The notes: a model not told the origin generated them from the sequence alone. Positions 27,901 to 37,430 are shown, numbered from the stretch's first letter. The stretch: 64,000 nucleotides of DNA from Hormoscilla sp. GM7CHS1pb (GCA_014323675.1 JACONN010000006.1:992001-1056000), one strand, 5' to 3'. Translations and numbers: made by a program.

Positions 27901-28449
27901 AGGACCGATATAGATGAAAACCTCGGTCTAGTTTTACCGCAACCGGTTACATGGTTGACAACAAGCACACTTAAGAATTATCGCGAACAGGCTGCTAACT
28001 CTAGTTATAATAATGCCACTGAGGTCAAGGTCATAGTCAAAGCGATCGAAGAGCTAAATATCATGGCAGAATCGGCTCAGAAAAAATACAGCATTGCTGT
28101 CTTGAGTGGGTACGCAGCACAGTTAAAATTACTCAATCGCCAACTATCTTCAAAAGTAAAAGTCTGGCAATACTTGACAGTTGAGTGCAACACGGTGGAC
28201 GCCTTCCAAGGGCGGGAAGCAGATATTGTCATTTATTCCGTGACTCGTTCTAACAAAGAAAACAAAATAGGTTTCCTGCGGGATAAAGCGCGACTCAATG
28301 TCGCTTTATCCCGAGGTCGAGTTGGTTTAGTCATCGTAGGAGATCACCATTTTTGTCGTAACCTACCTACTGACAACCCGTTACATCGAGTTCTTGATTA
28401 CATCGAGAATCACTCAGACGATTGCCAATTGACAGAAGCTACGTTATGA
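24948..28449 (+). CDS. Ser/Thr kinase fused to COG1112-type helicase (MkoA-like), one frameshift
   Basis: The first part (24948-26966) has a protein kinase domain at about residues 8-270: VAIKIF, HRDIKPSN, LADFGISKL. A linker with coiled coil follows, then a DNA2/NAM7-type helicase with Walker A GPPGTGKTT. The frame breaks at 26887-26890 (GCGGCC; one base too many). Corrected, it reads LVRLGIQERVSENVHSLLLE and runs to 28449, with IVDEASKA, VGDPKQLPPF, VDAFQGREADIV and LNVALSRGR. Total about 1166 residues. Kinase-helicase plus the next PLD gene matches the type I Mokosh anti-phage system. The frameshift could be real inactivation or a sequence error. Confidence 0.85.
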
Positions 28450-28463
28450 TAGCTGTATGGAAA

Positions 28464-28560
28464 GTAGCCCCACCCTTGAGGGTGAGGGCTGTAGGTTGGG
28501 TTTCTCTAGCCCGCGCAGGCGGGCTTGGTTCCAGTAGCCCCACCCTTGAGGGTGAGGGCG
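28464..28560. repeat. repeat block between the two Mokosh-like genes
   Basis: Two copies of GTAGCCCCACCCTTGAGGGT and one TAGCCCGCGCAGGCGGGCTT hairpin. Related blocks lie at 30186-30240, 38378-38448 and 51515-51543. Confidence 0.75.
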
Positions 28561-28642
28561 GTGGGGGGCGACGCAAAATTAAGATGCACCCAATCCAACC
28601 GCATACATCGCTACTGGAAAAAAATTTAGTGGGAGCGTTTTT

Positions 28643-30151
28643 ATGAATTCACAAAAATCAACATATCTTACCCCAGAAAAACTGAAGCGCTACGACAATC
28701 GACCGGGTTTTGACTTGGTTAGCAGTAGAGAAGTCGGGTTACCAGTGTATAAAGTCACCCTGCAAGCGATATGCCAGATCCGCAAACAAATTCCCCCGAT
28801 CGAAGAATATGTTTTGAAAGCGATGGATGTCGGACTTAATTCAGAAGCAGATATTGGTGGTTTTCTCGGTCTCGAACAGGAAATTCTCAAAGATGCAATG
28901 ATTAATCTGAGGATGAGTGAAGATATTGACCTCATCGCCCCTGAAGGATCTTCGATGCAAGTGTGGCAATTGACCAAAAAAGGTAAAATAACCCTAAAAG
29001 AGGCTCAAACTATTGTCCCAGAGGAGCGCACCTTCGATCTCAACTTTGATGGACTGCTGCGTAAAGCCCGCTGGTACGGAAAATGGGAGAATAGCTTGCT
29101 CAAACCGAGAGACTTGCGCCAGCAAGAAATTATAGAAATTGACCCCTCTCCCAATAAACGCCCAGAATTGCCTGACATCAAACTCAAGGATGTGGACGAA
29201 ATTATCAGTCTCTTAGAACGGAAGAAAAGGAGGAAGCAAGAGCAGCAAGAGCAAGATTTGCTAGCTTTGAAAGCGATCGAGCGCAGGTCGAGATTTTTTC
29301 AACCTGCCTTGGCATTAATCTATAAAGCTAAAGAAAGTGACGAAGTGCAAGTGGCATTCGCGATCGATGGCATCCTTTCTCCCGAACATGAAGCAGTTTT
29401 GGCTGGCACCCATAGCCTGAAGAAACTCAGAATTTCAGAGTCTCTTAAGGAAAGCGAACCTGGTAAGCTAGCTGAAGAAGTTTTTGGCCCTGAATTGATT
29501 ACCCAAGATCGGCTAAAAGAAGCAGAGGAACTGCAACATAAGTTTGATTCTGCTCAAGTTGAACTAGATACGAGTCAGGAGCAACTTGAAGAAGCTGAGA
29601 ACGATCGGGAAAAGGCTGAATTCCAGCAAAAAATTAGCGAGAGAGAGCAGGAGATTGAGTCACTCAAAAAACAGCTTGAGGAGCTGACAGTGCGGTATCT
29701 GGAAGTTTACGACCACCCGCCTAGGCTGCAAGATGCTATTGATAATAGCCAAGAACGTCTGATGATTATCTCTCCTTGGATTCGAGCTAATGTAGTTGAC
29801 AAAAAGTTTCTGCAAGCTTTTGAAAAAATGTTCAAGCGTGGGGTGGAAGTTTTCATTGGCTACGGTTTGGGTAATGACAAAGATCAAAAAATGTCAAAAG
29901 CTGACAGCGAAGCCGAGAAGGAGCTGAAAAATTTAGCTAGTAAGTACAAGAATTTTTGGCTGAAACGCCTGGGAAATACTCACGCCAAAATCCTCATCTG
30001 CGATACAAAATTTGCGGTCACTACGAGTTTTAACTGGCTTTCCTTCAAGGGAGACCCCGATCGCACGTTTCGGGACGAACGGGGAACCCTTGTATCTATC
30101 CCCAAAAATATAGATGAGCTGTTCGCCAGCTACAGGAAGGAATTTGACTAG
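28643..30151 (+). CDS. PLD-family nuclease (MkoB-like)
   Basis: 502 residues. The N-terminus is winged-helix-like (EEYVLKAMDVGLNSEADIGG, VWQLTKKGKITL). A long coiled coil follows at about 285-350. The C-terminal phospholipase D-type domain has one HxK motif, THAKILICDTKFAVTTSFNW, with D eight residues after the H. A single HKD means activity would need a dimer. It follows the kinase-helicase gene in the same direction (193-nt gap full of repeats), matching the two-gene Mokosh type I order. The frame is intact. Confidence 0.82.
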   Translation: MNSQKSTYLTPEKLKRYDNRPGFDLVSSREVGLPVYKVTLQAICQIRKQIPPIEEYVLKAMDVGLNSEADIGGFLGLEQEILKDAMINLRMSEDIDLIAPEGSSMQVWQLTKKGKITLKEAQTIVPEERTFDLNFDGLLRKARWYGKWENSLLKPRDLRQQEIIEIDPSPNKRPELPDIKLKDVDEIISLLERKKRRKQEQQEQDLLALKAIERRSRFFQPALALIYKAKESDEVQVAFAIDGILSPEHEAVLAGTHSLKKLRISESLKESEPGKLAEEVFGPELITQDRLKEAEELQHKFDSAQVELDTSQEQLEEAENDREKAEFQQKISEREQEIESLKKQLEELTVRYLEVYDHPPRLQDAIDNSQERLMIISPWIRANVVDKKFLQAFEKMFKRGVEVFIGYGLGNDKDQKMSKADSEAEKELKNLASKYKNFWLKRLGNTHAKILICDTKFAVTTSFNWLSFKGDPDRTFRDERGTLVSIPKNIDELFASYRKEFD

Positions 30152-30185
30152 GGAAAGCGCGTCCGAACTGCGATCGAGAACTACA

Positions 30186-30290
30186 TAGCCCCTGCGCAGG
30201 CGGGCTTTGTTCATGTAGCCCCACCCTTGAGGTGGGGATGAAACAATTCACCTGCGCTATGATAATTGATGATACGATGTTATAATAGAA
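30186..30290. repeat. repeat block plus shared promoter-like segment
   Basis: TAGCCCCTGCGCAGGCGGGCTT followed by GTAGCCCCACCCTTGAGG, then a segment nearly identical to 24868-24920. Here it contains TATAAT (30281-30286) in GATGTTATAATAG, a good -10. Confidence 0.6.
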
Positions 30291-30410
30291 ATACGCAATC
30301 TAGCCATAGCCAAGTTATGTCAGATATAGGAAGCTGCCTAACTGATTTTGATGAAGTCATCAAGGACAAATGATTACATGGAGAGTAAACTAGACAATAG
30401 TAGGTGTAAA

Positions 30411-30647
30411 ATGAATACACGCAAGCTAACATTAGAGATGTCAGAAAAGCTTTTTCAAGAATTAACCTTGTTGGCAGATATGACGGAAGAATCTGTAGAA
30501 TATTTAGCAGTCCGCATTATTGCTACTAGAGTGCCATCATTACTGGAAAAAGAACGTAAATTCAATGAATTGCTAGAAGGAATTAAACCTGATACCATAC
30601 ATGGTGAAATAGGATTGTCAGAAACAAGAGAATATGAACTCCGATAA
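30411..30647 (+). CDS. antitoxin-like protein upstream of a broken mazF
   Basis: 78 residues from the ATG at 30411 (MNTRKLTLEMSEKLFQELTL), preceded by TAGGTG. A basic N-terminal strand then helices (ADMTEESVEYLAVRIIATRV) look like a ribbon-helix-helix DNA-binding antitoxin. It overlaps the mazF-like gene by 14 nt, as in many toxin-antitoxin operons. With the toxin truncated, the antitoxin may be an orphan. Confidence 0.7.
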   Translation: MNTRKLTLEMSEKLFQELTLLADMTEESVEYLAVRIIATRVPSLLEKERKFNELLEGIKPDTIHGEIGLSETREYELR

Positions 30648-30876
30648 TTCTCAGTTGTACGTTCCGCATCAGGGGGATATCATTTGGCTCAACTTTACCC
30701 CTCAAGCTGGACGGGAACAAGCAGGTCGCCGTCCAGCACTGGTGCTTTCAAAAACGCGATACAATCGTCAAGTTGGACTCGCTTTCGATTGCGCTGTGCG
30801 CACGCTACGCGATCGGGAGATATTATCCTTCCCGATTTTTCCGATGGATGACCCGATCGCCTATGATATCTGCTAG
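30634..30876 (+). pseudogene. truncated MazF/PemK-type toxin
   Basis: The first 49 residues are a good MazF start: GDIIWLNFTPQAGREQAGRR, PALVLSKTRYNRQVGLA. After VGLA the expected FCPITS and the C-terminal half are replaced by unrelated sequence that ends at TAG near 30876, just before the tandem repeat array. MazF toxins are mRNA endonucleases; this one lacks the later catalytic residues and is probably inactive. Confidence 0.75.
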
Positions 30877-30923
30877 CATCTCTTTGCTTCCAGGGGCTAA
30901 CGAACCCACAGGTAAAGCGTGAC

Positions 30924-31343
30924 ATGTCATATGTGAAGCGTGACCTGTGGCATGTGAAGCATGACCTGTGGCATGTGAAGCATGACCTGTGGCATGTAAA
31001 GCATGACCTGTGGCATGTAAAGCATGACCTGTGGCATGTAAAGCATGACCTGTCATATGTAAAGCATGACCTGTCATATGTAAAGCATGACCTGTCATAT
31101 GTAAAGCATGACCTGTCATATGTAAAGCATGACCTGTGGCATGTAAAGCATGACCTGTGGCATGTAAAGCATGACCTGTCATATGTAAAGCATGACCTGT
31201 CATATGTAAAGCATGACCTGTCATATGTAAAGCATGACCTGTCATATGTAAAGCATGACCTGTGGCATGTAAAGCATGACCTGTCAGATGTAAAGCATGA
31301 CCTGTCAGATGTAAAGCATGACCTGTCATATGTAAAGCATGAC
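30924..31343. repeat. 21-bp tandem repeat array, about 20 units
   Basis: The unit is CATGACCTGT then a variable 6-7 bases then TGTAAAG. Three variants alternate in blocks: GGCATG, CATATG, CAGATG. Order from 30924: 1 CATATG, 5 GGCATG, 4 CATATG, 2 GGCATG, 4 CATATG, 1 GGCATG, 2 CAGATG, 1 CATATG. Since 21 is a multiple of 3, long ORFs are open on both strands; I do not count them as genes. Confidence 0.9.
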
Positions 31344-31535
31344 CTGTTCGGTGATTTGCCACCTCTGCCGAGTGGGATATGTTATTTATCCCAGTCTAGC
31401 ACAGTCCGGATTATTGAAATAAGTTACGAATACATCCAATGGCAAGCAGCCGGGAACAGGATCCCGCAGCAAGTGCTTCTAATGCTTCTAATGATGATAT
31501 CCTCCTGAACGAGTGTGTTGTGCATGGAGTGAAAT

Positions 31536-31874
31536 ATGGTTAATGCTGCTTTAAAGACTTCTTATTCTGCTCGTCTAGACCAGACTATATCTATGACTCC
31601 GCCAGTATCCCCTCAGAATGTGAATCTCCAAACTTGGACCCCCCTGACTTTGCCCGCAACCCCCCTATTTGGCACCGATGGCATTCGCGGTCAAGCGGGA
31701 GAGTTGCTAACTGCGCCCTTAGCTTTGCAGGTGGGTTTCTGGGCCGGTCACGTGCTCAGAAATCATGCCCGCAGTGGGGGTACAATTATTATCGGTCAAG
31801 ATTCCCGAAACTCCAGCGACATGCTGGCCATGTCTCTGTCCGCAGGTTTAACCGCCGCTGGGTTAGAAGTATGG
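31536..31874 (+). CDS. glmM: phosphoglucosamine mutase, exon 1
   Basis: 113 codons, with the family start FGTDGIRGQAGELLTAPLAL, then IIIGQDSRNSSDMLAM, ending AGLTAAGLEVW. The reading frame then enters the group II intron at 31875 (GTGCGATTCG) and would stop after a few codons. Joined to exon 2 it gives a normal 489-residue GlmM. GlmM converts glucosamine-6-phosphate to glucosamine-1-phosphate for peptidoglycan and LPS synthesis, so splicing is probably essential. The first ATG is used; later ones at residues 20 or so are possible. Confidence 0.93.
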
Positions 31875-32781
31875 GTGCGATTCGTTCAGGACTAACGACA
31901 AATGTCGGAACAACCTGACTAGCCACCATAAGGCTAGTAACTGTGGTACTCATGAGGGTTCAAACCCCTCCCACCTGATACGGGTGTGACACCGGTCCTT
32001 AGTGCTATGGAGTGACATCACTATGGTGCGAAGCAAGGACTTAAATGTAGGCCATCTGGCAGCCTAAGCCGGAGACGCCGCTAGGAAAGATGTTCATGGC
32101 TAGAAAAAGCGAACCTATGATTAAGCCTCGTTACTAACGACCAGCGTAATAAGGCTGACACGCTGGAGCCAAAAGGCAAAGATGGTCTAGTGATAGATTT
32201 CCATATTGTCTATCAACGTATCCTAAAAGCACCATCCGGGGTATAGTAGGGGCCTAAAAACATCAAGATGATACCACGGAACGAAGTAACTCCCAATACG
32301 CTATCCCTGGAATCGACCGCCTGTGGATAAGTTAGATGATAAGCGCAAGCTATTGGGAGAGAGATGTGTCAAGAAGCAAATGCCCAGGGTAATACCTAGG
32401 ATAGCAATAACTGAGTAGAGATACACAGGAAAATGCCCAGGCTGACGTGGCACGGTGATAATAGGAAAGTATCGGGAAGAGTAGTCCTGACTATATTACG
32501 AAACCAGCTTTCGAGCTAGGTATAAGTCCCAGAAGTTCCTGCAAAAAGTAGGCAATGCTTAAGCAGTATAACAAAAACAGAAAGCAACCTAAAAGCAACT
32601 AAAGGAACTGCTAGGATAGGGACAAAATGACAGGTACTGAGGCCAAGGAATAGGAACCAAAACCTTGAACCGAAAGCTACCCATGACAGGGGCCTATTAC
32701 CCAGTAGCCGGATGCGGTGAAAATCGCATGTCCGGTTCCGAAAGGGAGGGTTGGGAAGCGATTCCCAGCTCGACCCCTAAT
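31875..32781 (+). mobile_element. ORF-less group II intron in glmM
   Basis: 907 bp. The 5' end GTGCGATTCGTTCAGG matches the 5' end of the RT-encoding intron at 6298. Domain V is at about 32704-32739 (AGCCGGATGCGG, GAAAA, CGCATGTCCGGTT), followed by a domain VI stem and the 3' end CCCCTAAT. Removing exactly this segment joins GLEVW to NLGLCPTPGV, the conserved GlmM sequence. There is no reverse transcriptase inside, so it needs a maturase in trans or splices alone. Confidence 0.92.
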
Positions 32782-33912
32782 AATCTCGGACTATGTCCGA
32801 CCCCCGGCGTGGCCTATCTCACTGCTACTACTGGGGCCCTGTCCGGCGTGATGATTTCCGCTAGCCACAACCCCCCAGAAGATAACGGCATTAAGTTTTT
32901 TGGTGCAGATGGATCCAAGCTATCCCAGACTTTACAGGATGCTATTGAAGCTGCCCTGCGCGGACACCCAGATATTACCACTTCCCACAGCCCTTGGGGA
33001 CGGCATTATCATCGACCGGAGTTGATCGATCGCTATATTGAGTCCTTAACCACATCCAGTCAAGGCCAGTTGCAGGGGATGCGCATAGTCTTAGATTTAG
33101 CTTGGGGTGCGGCGGTGCCAGTGGCCCCGGTCCTGTTCCGGGCGATCGGGGCTGAGGTCATCTGCATTCACGACCGGGCGGACGGCGATCGGATCAATGT
33201 CAACTGCGGTTCCACCCACCTGGAGGCTTTGCAAGCTGCGGTGAAAGAGTACAATGCCGATCTGGGATTCGCCTTTGATGGGGATGCCGATCGGGCGATC
33301 GCGGTAGACAATCAGGGCCGACCAGTCAACGGGGATTATATCCTCTACCTGTGGGGTCAAACCCTGCGCCAAGCCCAACAGTTGCCAGCCAACACCATCG
33401 TCTCTACAATCATGGCCAACCTGGGGTTCCAGCGGGCCTGGGAACGACAAGGGGGCCAATTAATCCGCACCCCTGTGGGCGATCGGTACGTCCAGGCGGA
33501 GATGGTGAAAACCGGTGCCATGCTGGGGGGCGAACAATCAGGACATGTCCTCTGTCGCCATTACAGCGTCACGGGAGACGGACCCTTAACAGCTTTGCAC
33601 CTAGCCACATTGGTAGCAGCATCAGGAGTAACCCTGTCAGAACTGGTAGATCGGAGTTTCCATACCTATCCCCAACTGCTACGCAACGTGCGGGTAGAAG
33701 ACCGCCAGACTAGGCTAAACTGGCAGCAGTGCCAGCCATTACAGCGGGCGATCGACCGTGCCAGTCAGGCCCTGGGGGACTCTGGGCGCGTCCTCGTGCG
33801 CGCTTCTGGCACCGAACCCGTCATCCGGGTTATGGTAGAAGCAGATAGTCCAGACCTTACCAGTTTGTGGGCCGAAAATCTCGTGCTAGCGGTGCAGCAA
33901 CATCTAGCATAG
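32782..33912 (+). CDS. glmM: phosphoglucosamine mutase, exon 2
   Basis: Starts NLGLCPTPGVAYLT right after the intron. It carries the phosphoserine active-site loop ISASHNPPEDNGIKFFG, the metal site AFDGDADRAI, the sugar loop GEQSGH, and the phosphate-binding end RASGTEPVIRVMVE. 376 residues plus stop. An artificial ORF from 32665 includes intron sequence and should not be used as the start. A hairpin at 33943 follows the gene. Confidence 0.95.
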   Translation, partial: NLGLCPTPGVAYLTATTGALSGVMISASHNPPEDNGIKFFGADGSKLSQTLQDAIEAALRGHPDITTSHSPWGRHYHRPELIDRYIESLTTSSQGQLQGMRIVLDLAWGAAVPVAPVLFRAIGAEVICIHDRADGDRINVNCGSTHLEALQAAVKEYNADLGFAFDGDADRAIAVDNQGRPVNGDYILYLWGQTLRQAQQLPANTIVSTIMANLGFQRAWERQGGQLIRTPVGDRYVQAEMVKTGAMLGGEQSGHVLCRHYSVTGDGPLTALHLATLVAASGVTLSELVDRSFHTYPQLLRNVRVEDRQTRLNWQQCQPLQRAIDRASQALGDSGRVLVRASGTEPVIRVMVEADSPDLTSLWAENLVLAVQQHLA

Positions 33913-33942
33913 TACACAATACCCCTAAACCTGAATACCACA

Positions 33943-33970
33943 CAGCACTGTAGGTCAGGCTACAGTGCTG
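33943..33970. terminator. hairpin after glmM
   Basis: CAGCACTGTAG and its complement form a perfect 11-bp stem with a 6-nt loop, 30 nt after the stop, followed by TTGCTGTAT. A probable terminator despite the weak T-run. Confidence 0.55.
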
Positions 33971-34041
33971 TTGCTGTATAGTGGGATAAGTAGGGGGCGA
34001 TCGATCGCTTATATACTGCGAAGGGTCCCTTTGTTCTTAGG

Positions 34042-34068
34042 GCCGAACCCGTCATCCGGGTTATGGTA
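34042..34068 (+). repeat. 27-bp echo of the 3' end of glmM
   Basis: Identical to 33813-33839 within glmM exon 2 (starting CCGAACCCGTCATCC). It lies between the gene and an xisI pseudogene, suggesting a local duplication or recombination scar. Confidence 0.7.
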
Positions 34069-34100
34069 GTATTTAACTCAATCAATCAGGAGGTAGTACG

Positions 34101-34505
34101 ATGGATAAATTAAAACAATACGGCGAGATTATTTCTCGAGTCCTTGAGAAACACTCCCATGGGAGTCTCTACTCCTATGGGGGTCCCTACTCCCATGGGG
34201 ACTTCTAAAAACGTTTTATTGTCAGTGAAGACCGCAGTAATTATCTGTTAATTACCATGGGATGGCAAAAAGATAGACAAAATAATAAACGAGTCCACGA
34301 GTGCCTCGTCCATATTGAAATAATCAACGATAAAATCTGGATTCGCCGCGACGCCGATGTAGATGGCGTTGCCTTAGAATTGGGGACCGCTGGCGTTCCT
34401 AACTATGGCATTGCCTTAGAATTGGTGGACGCTGGCGTTCCTGAACAGGACATTGTTGCTGCCTTTCACCCTCCATCTTTATATAATAAATTACGCGAAG
34501 TATAG
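34101..34505 (+). pseudogene. xisI: xisI pseudogene
   Basis: It starts with a strong ribosome site (AGGAGGTAGTACG) and MDKLKQYGEIISRVLE, then a short triplicated stretch encoding LYSYGG/YSHGD leads into an in-frame TAA at 34206-34208. The rest, KRFIVSEDRSNYLLITMGWQ and HECLVHIEIINDKIWIRRD, is XisI. A second internal duplication repeats the ALEL...AGVP segment. Intact XisI proteins at 49773 and 50661 are 111 residues. No xisH lies upstream. It is a degraded third member of the family. Confidence 0.85.
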
Positions 34506-34661
34506 CACTTGCCGATCGGGAGGACTGACAGCAGCGGGGAGACAACGCCCGGGAGTATGCTGCCGACATTATAGTTGGGGGCGATCGGTCTGCAAACTCT
34601 GGAAATGTACCGGCAATTGCTGACAAGTATCCCTCATCCTAAAGCATGAGGCTATACTAAC

Positions 34662-35060
34662 ATGGAATCTGAAATTTTGGCATCTTTCACCTTGACTGGA
34701 GAATTCGACCCGGAAGAAATTACTAATAAAGTGGGGATAATACCCAGCGAAACTTGGAGAATGGGTGAATTAATTCATCCAAAGGGGACTATACGTCACC
34801 AGCAAAATGGTTGGAGTCTGAAGTCTAAGCTGGAAAAGTCTGCGGAACTAGAAGACCACGTTAAATATGTTCTCGAACAACTTCAACCAGGGTGGATACC
34901 TTTGGCAGAACTCTGTACTCAGCATGACGCTGAAATTGATTGCGTCATCTATGTGAATGGACAAGTAACGGCAATTCATTTTGACAAAAGGATTATCGAT
35001 CTGGTGAATAAACTAAATGCAGAAATAGATGTCGATCTCTACGTTATCTCAGGAGAGTAA
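34662..35060 (+). CDS. DUF4279 domain protein
   Basis: 132 residues with the family layout: ILASFTLTGEFDPEEITNKV, IPSETWRMGE, then NGWSLKSKLEKS and a final IHFDKRIIDLVNKLNAEIDV. DUF4279 proteins are small, and some serve as immunity or antitoxin-like proteins, but the role is not established. It is a single gene between the xisI pseudogene and tex. No toxin partner is seen. Confidence 0.78.
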   Translation: MESEILASFTLTGEFDPEEITNKVGIIPSETWRMGELIHPKGTIRHQQNGWSLKSKLEKSAELEDHVKYVLEQLQPGWIPLAELCTQHDAEIDCVIYVNGQVTAIHFDKRIIDLVNKLNAEIDVDLYVISGE

Positions 35061-35179
35061 TCTATAATGAATCAGCGATAATTTCAATATCCAATTTTTC
35101 GGAAGTGGAAATCAAGGAGAGTTTGACGCGATTATGTAGTAGAATGGAAGGTAGGCGATCGTCTTATCAATACCATCAG

Positions 35180-37339
35180 ATGCTGAACATTCCTCAAATC
35201 ATAGCGCAAGAACTTGAGATCAGTCTCTCTCAGGTAAATAATGCCCTGACATTGTTGAGTGAGGGAGCAACAATTCCTTTTATAGCCCGTTACCGCAAAG
35301 AACGGACTGGTTCTCTGGACGAAATTCAGTTGCGCCATCTTGCCGATCGCTTTACCTATCTGCAGGAACTGGAAGAACGAAAGACGACCATATTGGAGGC
35401 GATCGCCTCTCAAGGTAAACTCACGGAAACCTTGAAAGGGAAAATCGCATCCTGCTTGCAGAAAACGGAACTGGAAGACCTCTACCTGCCTTATAAACCC
35501 AAGCGCCGCACCCGGGGCCACCATTGCCAGGGAAAAAGGTCTCCAACCCCTAGCAGAATTCATCAAATCTCTGAACCATCCTCAGGCAAAACCCCTGTCC
35601 TTGGAGTCAGAAGCAGCAAAATATATTTCTGCGGAAAAGGAGATCCTCTCGGCAGAGGATGCTTTAGCAGGTGCAGCTGATATTCTCGCAGAAGAAGTCT
35701 CGGAAAAAGCGGAGTTACGGGCCTACCTGCGAGAGTACCTGCTGGATGAAGGGGTATTTTCCTCCCGCATTAAAGAGGATTATCCCCCAGGTAGCACTAA
35801 GTTTGAAATGTACCGCAATTTCCAGGTGCAAGTAAAAAATATTGCGCCCCATAATCTGCTAGCATTACTGCGGGGGGAAGGGGAGAAAGTCTTGAAGTTT
35901 GAACTCTCATGCAATGATGAATTCGCGATCTCTTACCTGGAGTCGGCGGAAATTAATACCAAAGTACCGGCAGTGCGATCGCTTTATCAGGGGATGCTGA
36001 AGGATGCTTTCCACCGACTGCTGAAACCTTCTCTGACAAACCAAGTGCGATCGGAGAAAAAAGCCTTTGCTGAGGTAGAATCAATTAAAACCTTTGCTGC
36101 CAATTTGCGAGAATTACTGCTTTCGCCGCCAGCGGGGATGAAACCCACATTGGCGATCGATCCTGGGTTCCGAACCGGTTGTAAGGTAGCGGTCCTGGAC
36201 GAGACGGGGAAATTCTTGGAATATCAAGCGGTATTTCCCCACCAGAGTGGAAAGCAGCGTACTGAGGCCCGTCAGGCGATCGCCCATCTCATCGCCAAGT
36301 ATAAAATTGAATTAATCGCGATCGGGAATGGCACTGCTTCCCGGGAGACAGACGAGTTCATCTCGGAAGTTTTGGCGACATTGGAAACTAAACCGATTAA
36401 AGTAATGGTAAACGAGTCGGGCGCCTCCGTTTATTCAGCTAGCGAAGTGGCGATCGCCGAATTTCCGGACCTGGACGTAACGGTAAGGGGGGCCATCAGT
36501 ATCGGACGGCGCTTGCAAGACCCCTTAGCGGAGTTAGTGAAGATCGATCCCAAGTCCATTGGTGTGGGACAATACCAGCATGATGTCGATCGCAAGTTGC
36601 TGAAGCAGAAGCTAGAAGAAACCATAGAAAGCTGCGTGAATTATGTCGGGGTCGATTTGAATACCGCTTCTAAAGAACTGCTGACCTTTGTCTCTGGGGT
36701 GACGCCCACTGTGGCCAAGAATATTGTTACATATCGCAATAATAATGGGCCTTTAAGAATCGCCAGCAACTGCTGAAGGTATCAAAGTTGGGACCGAAAG
36801 CATTTGAACAGGCGGCAGGTTTTTTGCGAATTCGCGGTGGGGATAACCCCTTGGATAATACAGCAGTGCATCCGGAAAGCTATGGGGTCGTACAGGCGAT
36901 CGCATCTAGTCTGGAGATTCCCTTAACAGGGATAACTCAAGCAGGCGATCGAGTCAAGGCGATCGACCTCAAGCAGTACGTCTCGGACGGAGTAGGTTTG
37001 CCAACCCTGCAAGATATCATCAAGGAACTGGAAAAACCGGGAAGAGATCCCCGTGCCGAGTTCAAATATGCTACATTTAAGGAGGGAATTAAGAAAATCA
37101 CCGACCTGAAACCAGGAATGGAATTAGAAGGAATAGTGACTAACGTCGCCAACTTTGGCGCCTTTGTAGATATCGGCGTCCATCAGGATGGTTTAGTGCA
37201 TATTTCCAAATTAGCTGACCGCTTTGTTAAAGACCCCAAGCAGATAGTCAAGGTGGGACAGGTGGTCAAGGTGCGGGTCTTAGAAGTGAATGAGAAATTA
37301 AAGCGCATCAGCTTATCGATGCGGTTACACGATCAATAA
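35180..37339 (+). CDS. tex: Tex-like transcription accessory protein, two frameshifts
   Basis: The gene is complete only after two one-base corrections: one G too many at 35514-35517, one T too few at 36752-36754. Corrected, it gives 719 residues with the Tex N-domain (LTLLSEGATIPFIARYRKER), a YqgF-type fold (LAIDPGFRTGCKVAVLDE), helix-hairpin-helix repeats (CVNYVGVDLNTASKELL) and a C-terminal S1 RNA-binding domain (GMELEGIVTNVANFGAFVDI). Tex acts on transcription and RNA, possibly with ribosomes and polymerase. The two shifts cancel in length, which suggests sequencing error in short homopolymers; real inactivation cannot be ruled out. Confidence 0.9.
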
Positions 37340-37362
37340 TAAAGTTAAGAAACCCGGTTGAC

Positions 37363-37430
37363 TTCGCTGTCAGCCCGCCGGGGGTTCAAACCCCGGCTAA
37401 TAGCTGAAGTCGGTTTCAACCGACTAATAG
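37363..37430. repeat. two-hairpin interspersed repeat, copy 1
   Basis: GGGGTTCAAACCCC-type stem next to an AGTCGGTTTCAACCGACT stem, bordered by GCTGTCAGCCCGC. An inverted copy is at 47544-47615 and a diverged one near 57627-57708. It looks like a tRNA T-arm but no tRNA folds here. Confidence 0.75.

Noticed and set aside
30924..31343. CRISPR array
   Set aside because: The units are directly adjacent with no unique spacers, and no cas genes are near.
30823..31508. Long ORFs on both strands across the 21-bp array
   Set aside because: A repeat unit of 21 bp has no stop in several frames, so both are open by chance. No ribosome site or domain is seen.
32665..32781. Upstream start of glmM exon 2
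   Set aside because: This part is intron sequence, including domain V; translation there would not resemble GlmM.
37363..37430. Possible tRNA (GGGGTTCAAACCCC looks like a T-arm)
   Set aside because: No acceptor stem, anticodon arm or CCA context; the same sequence recurs inverted at 47544.
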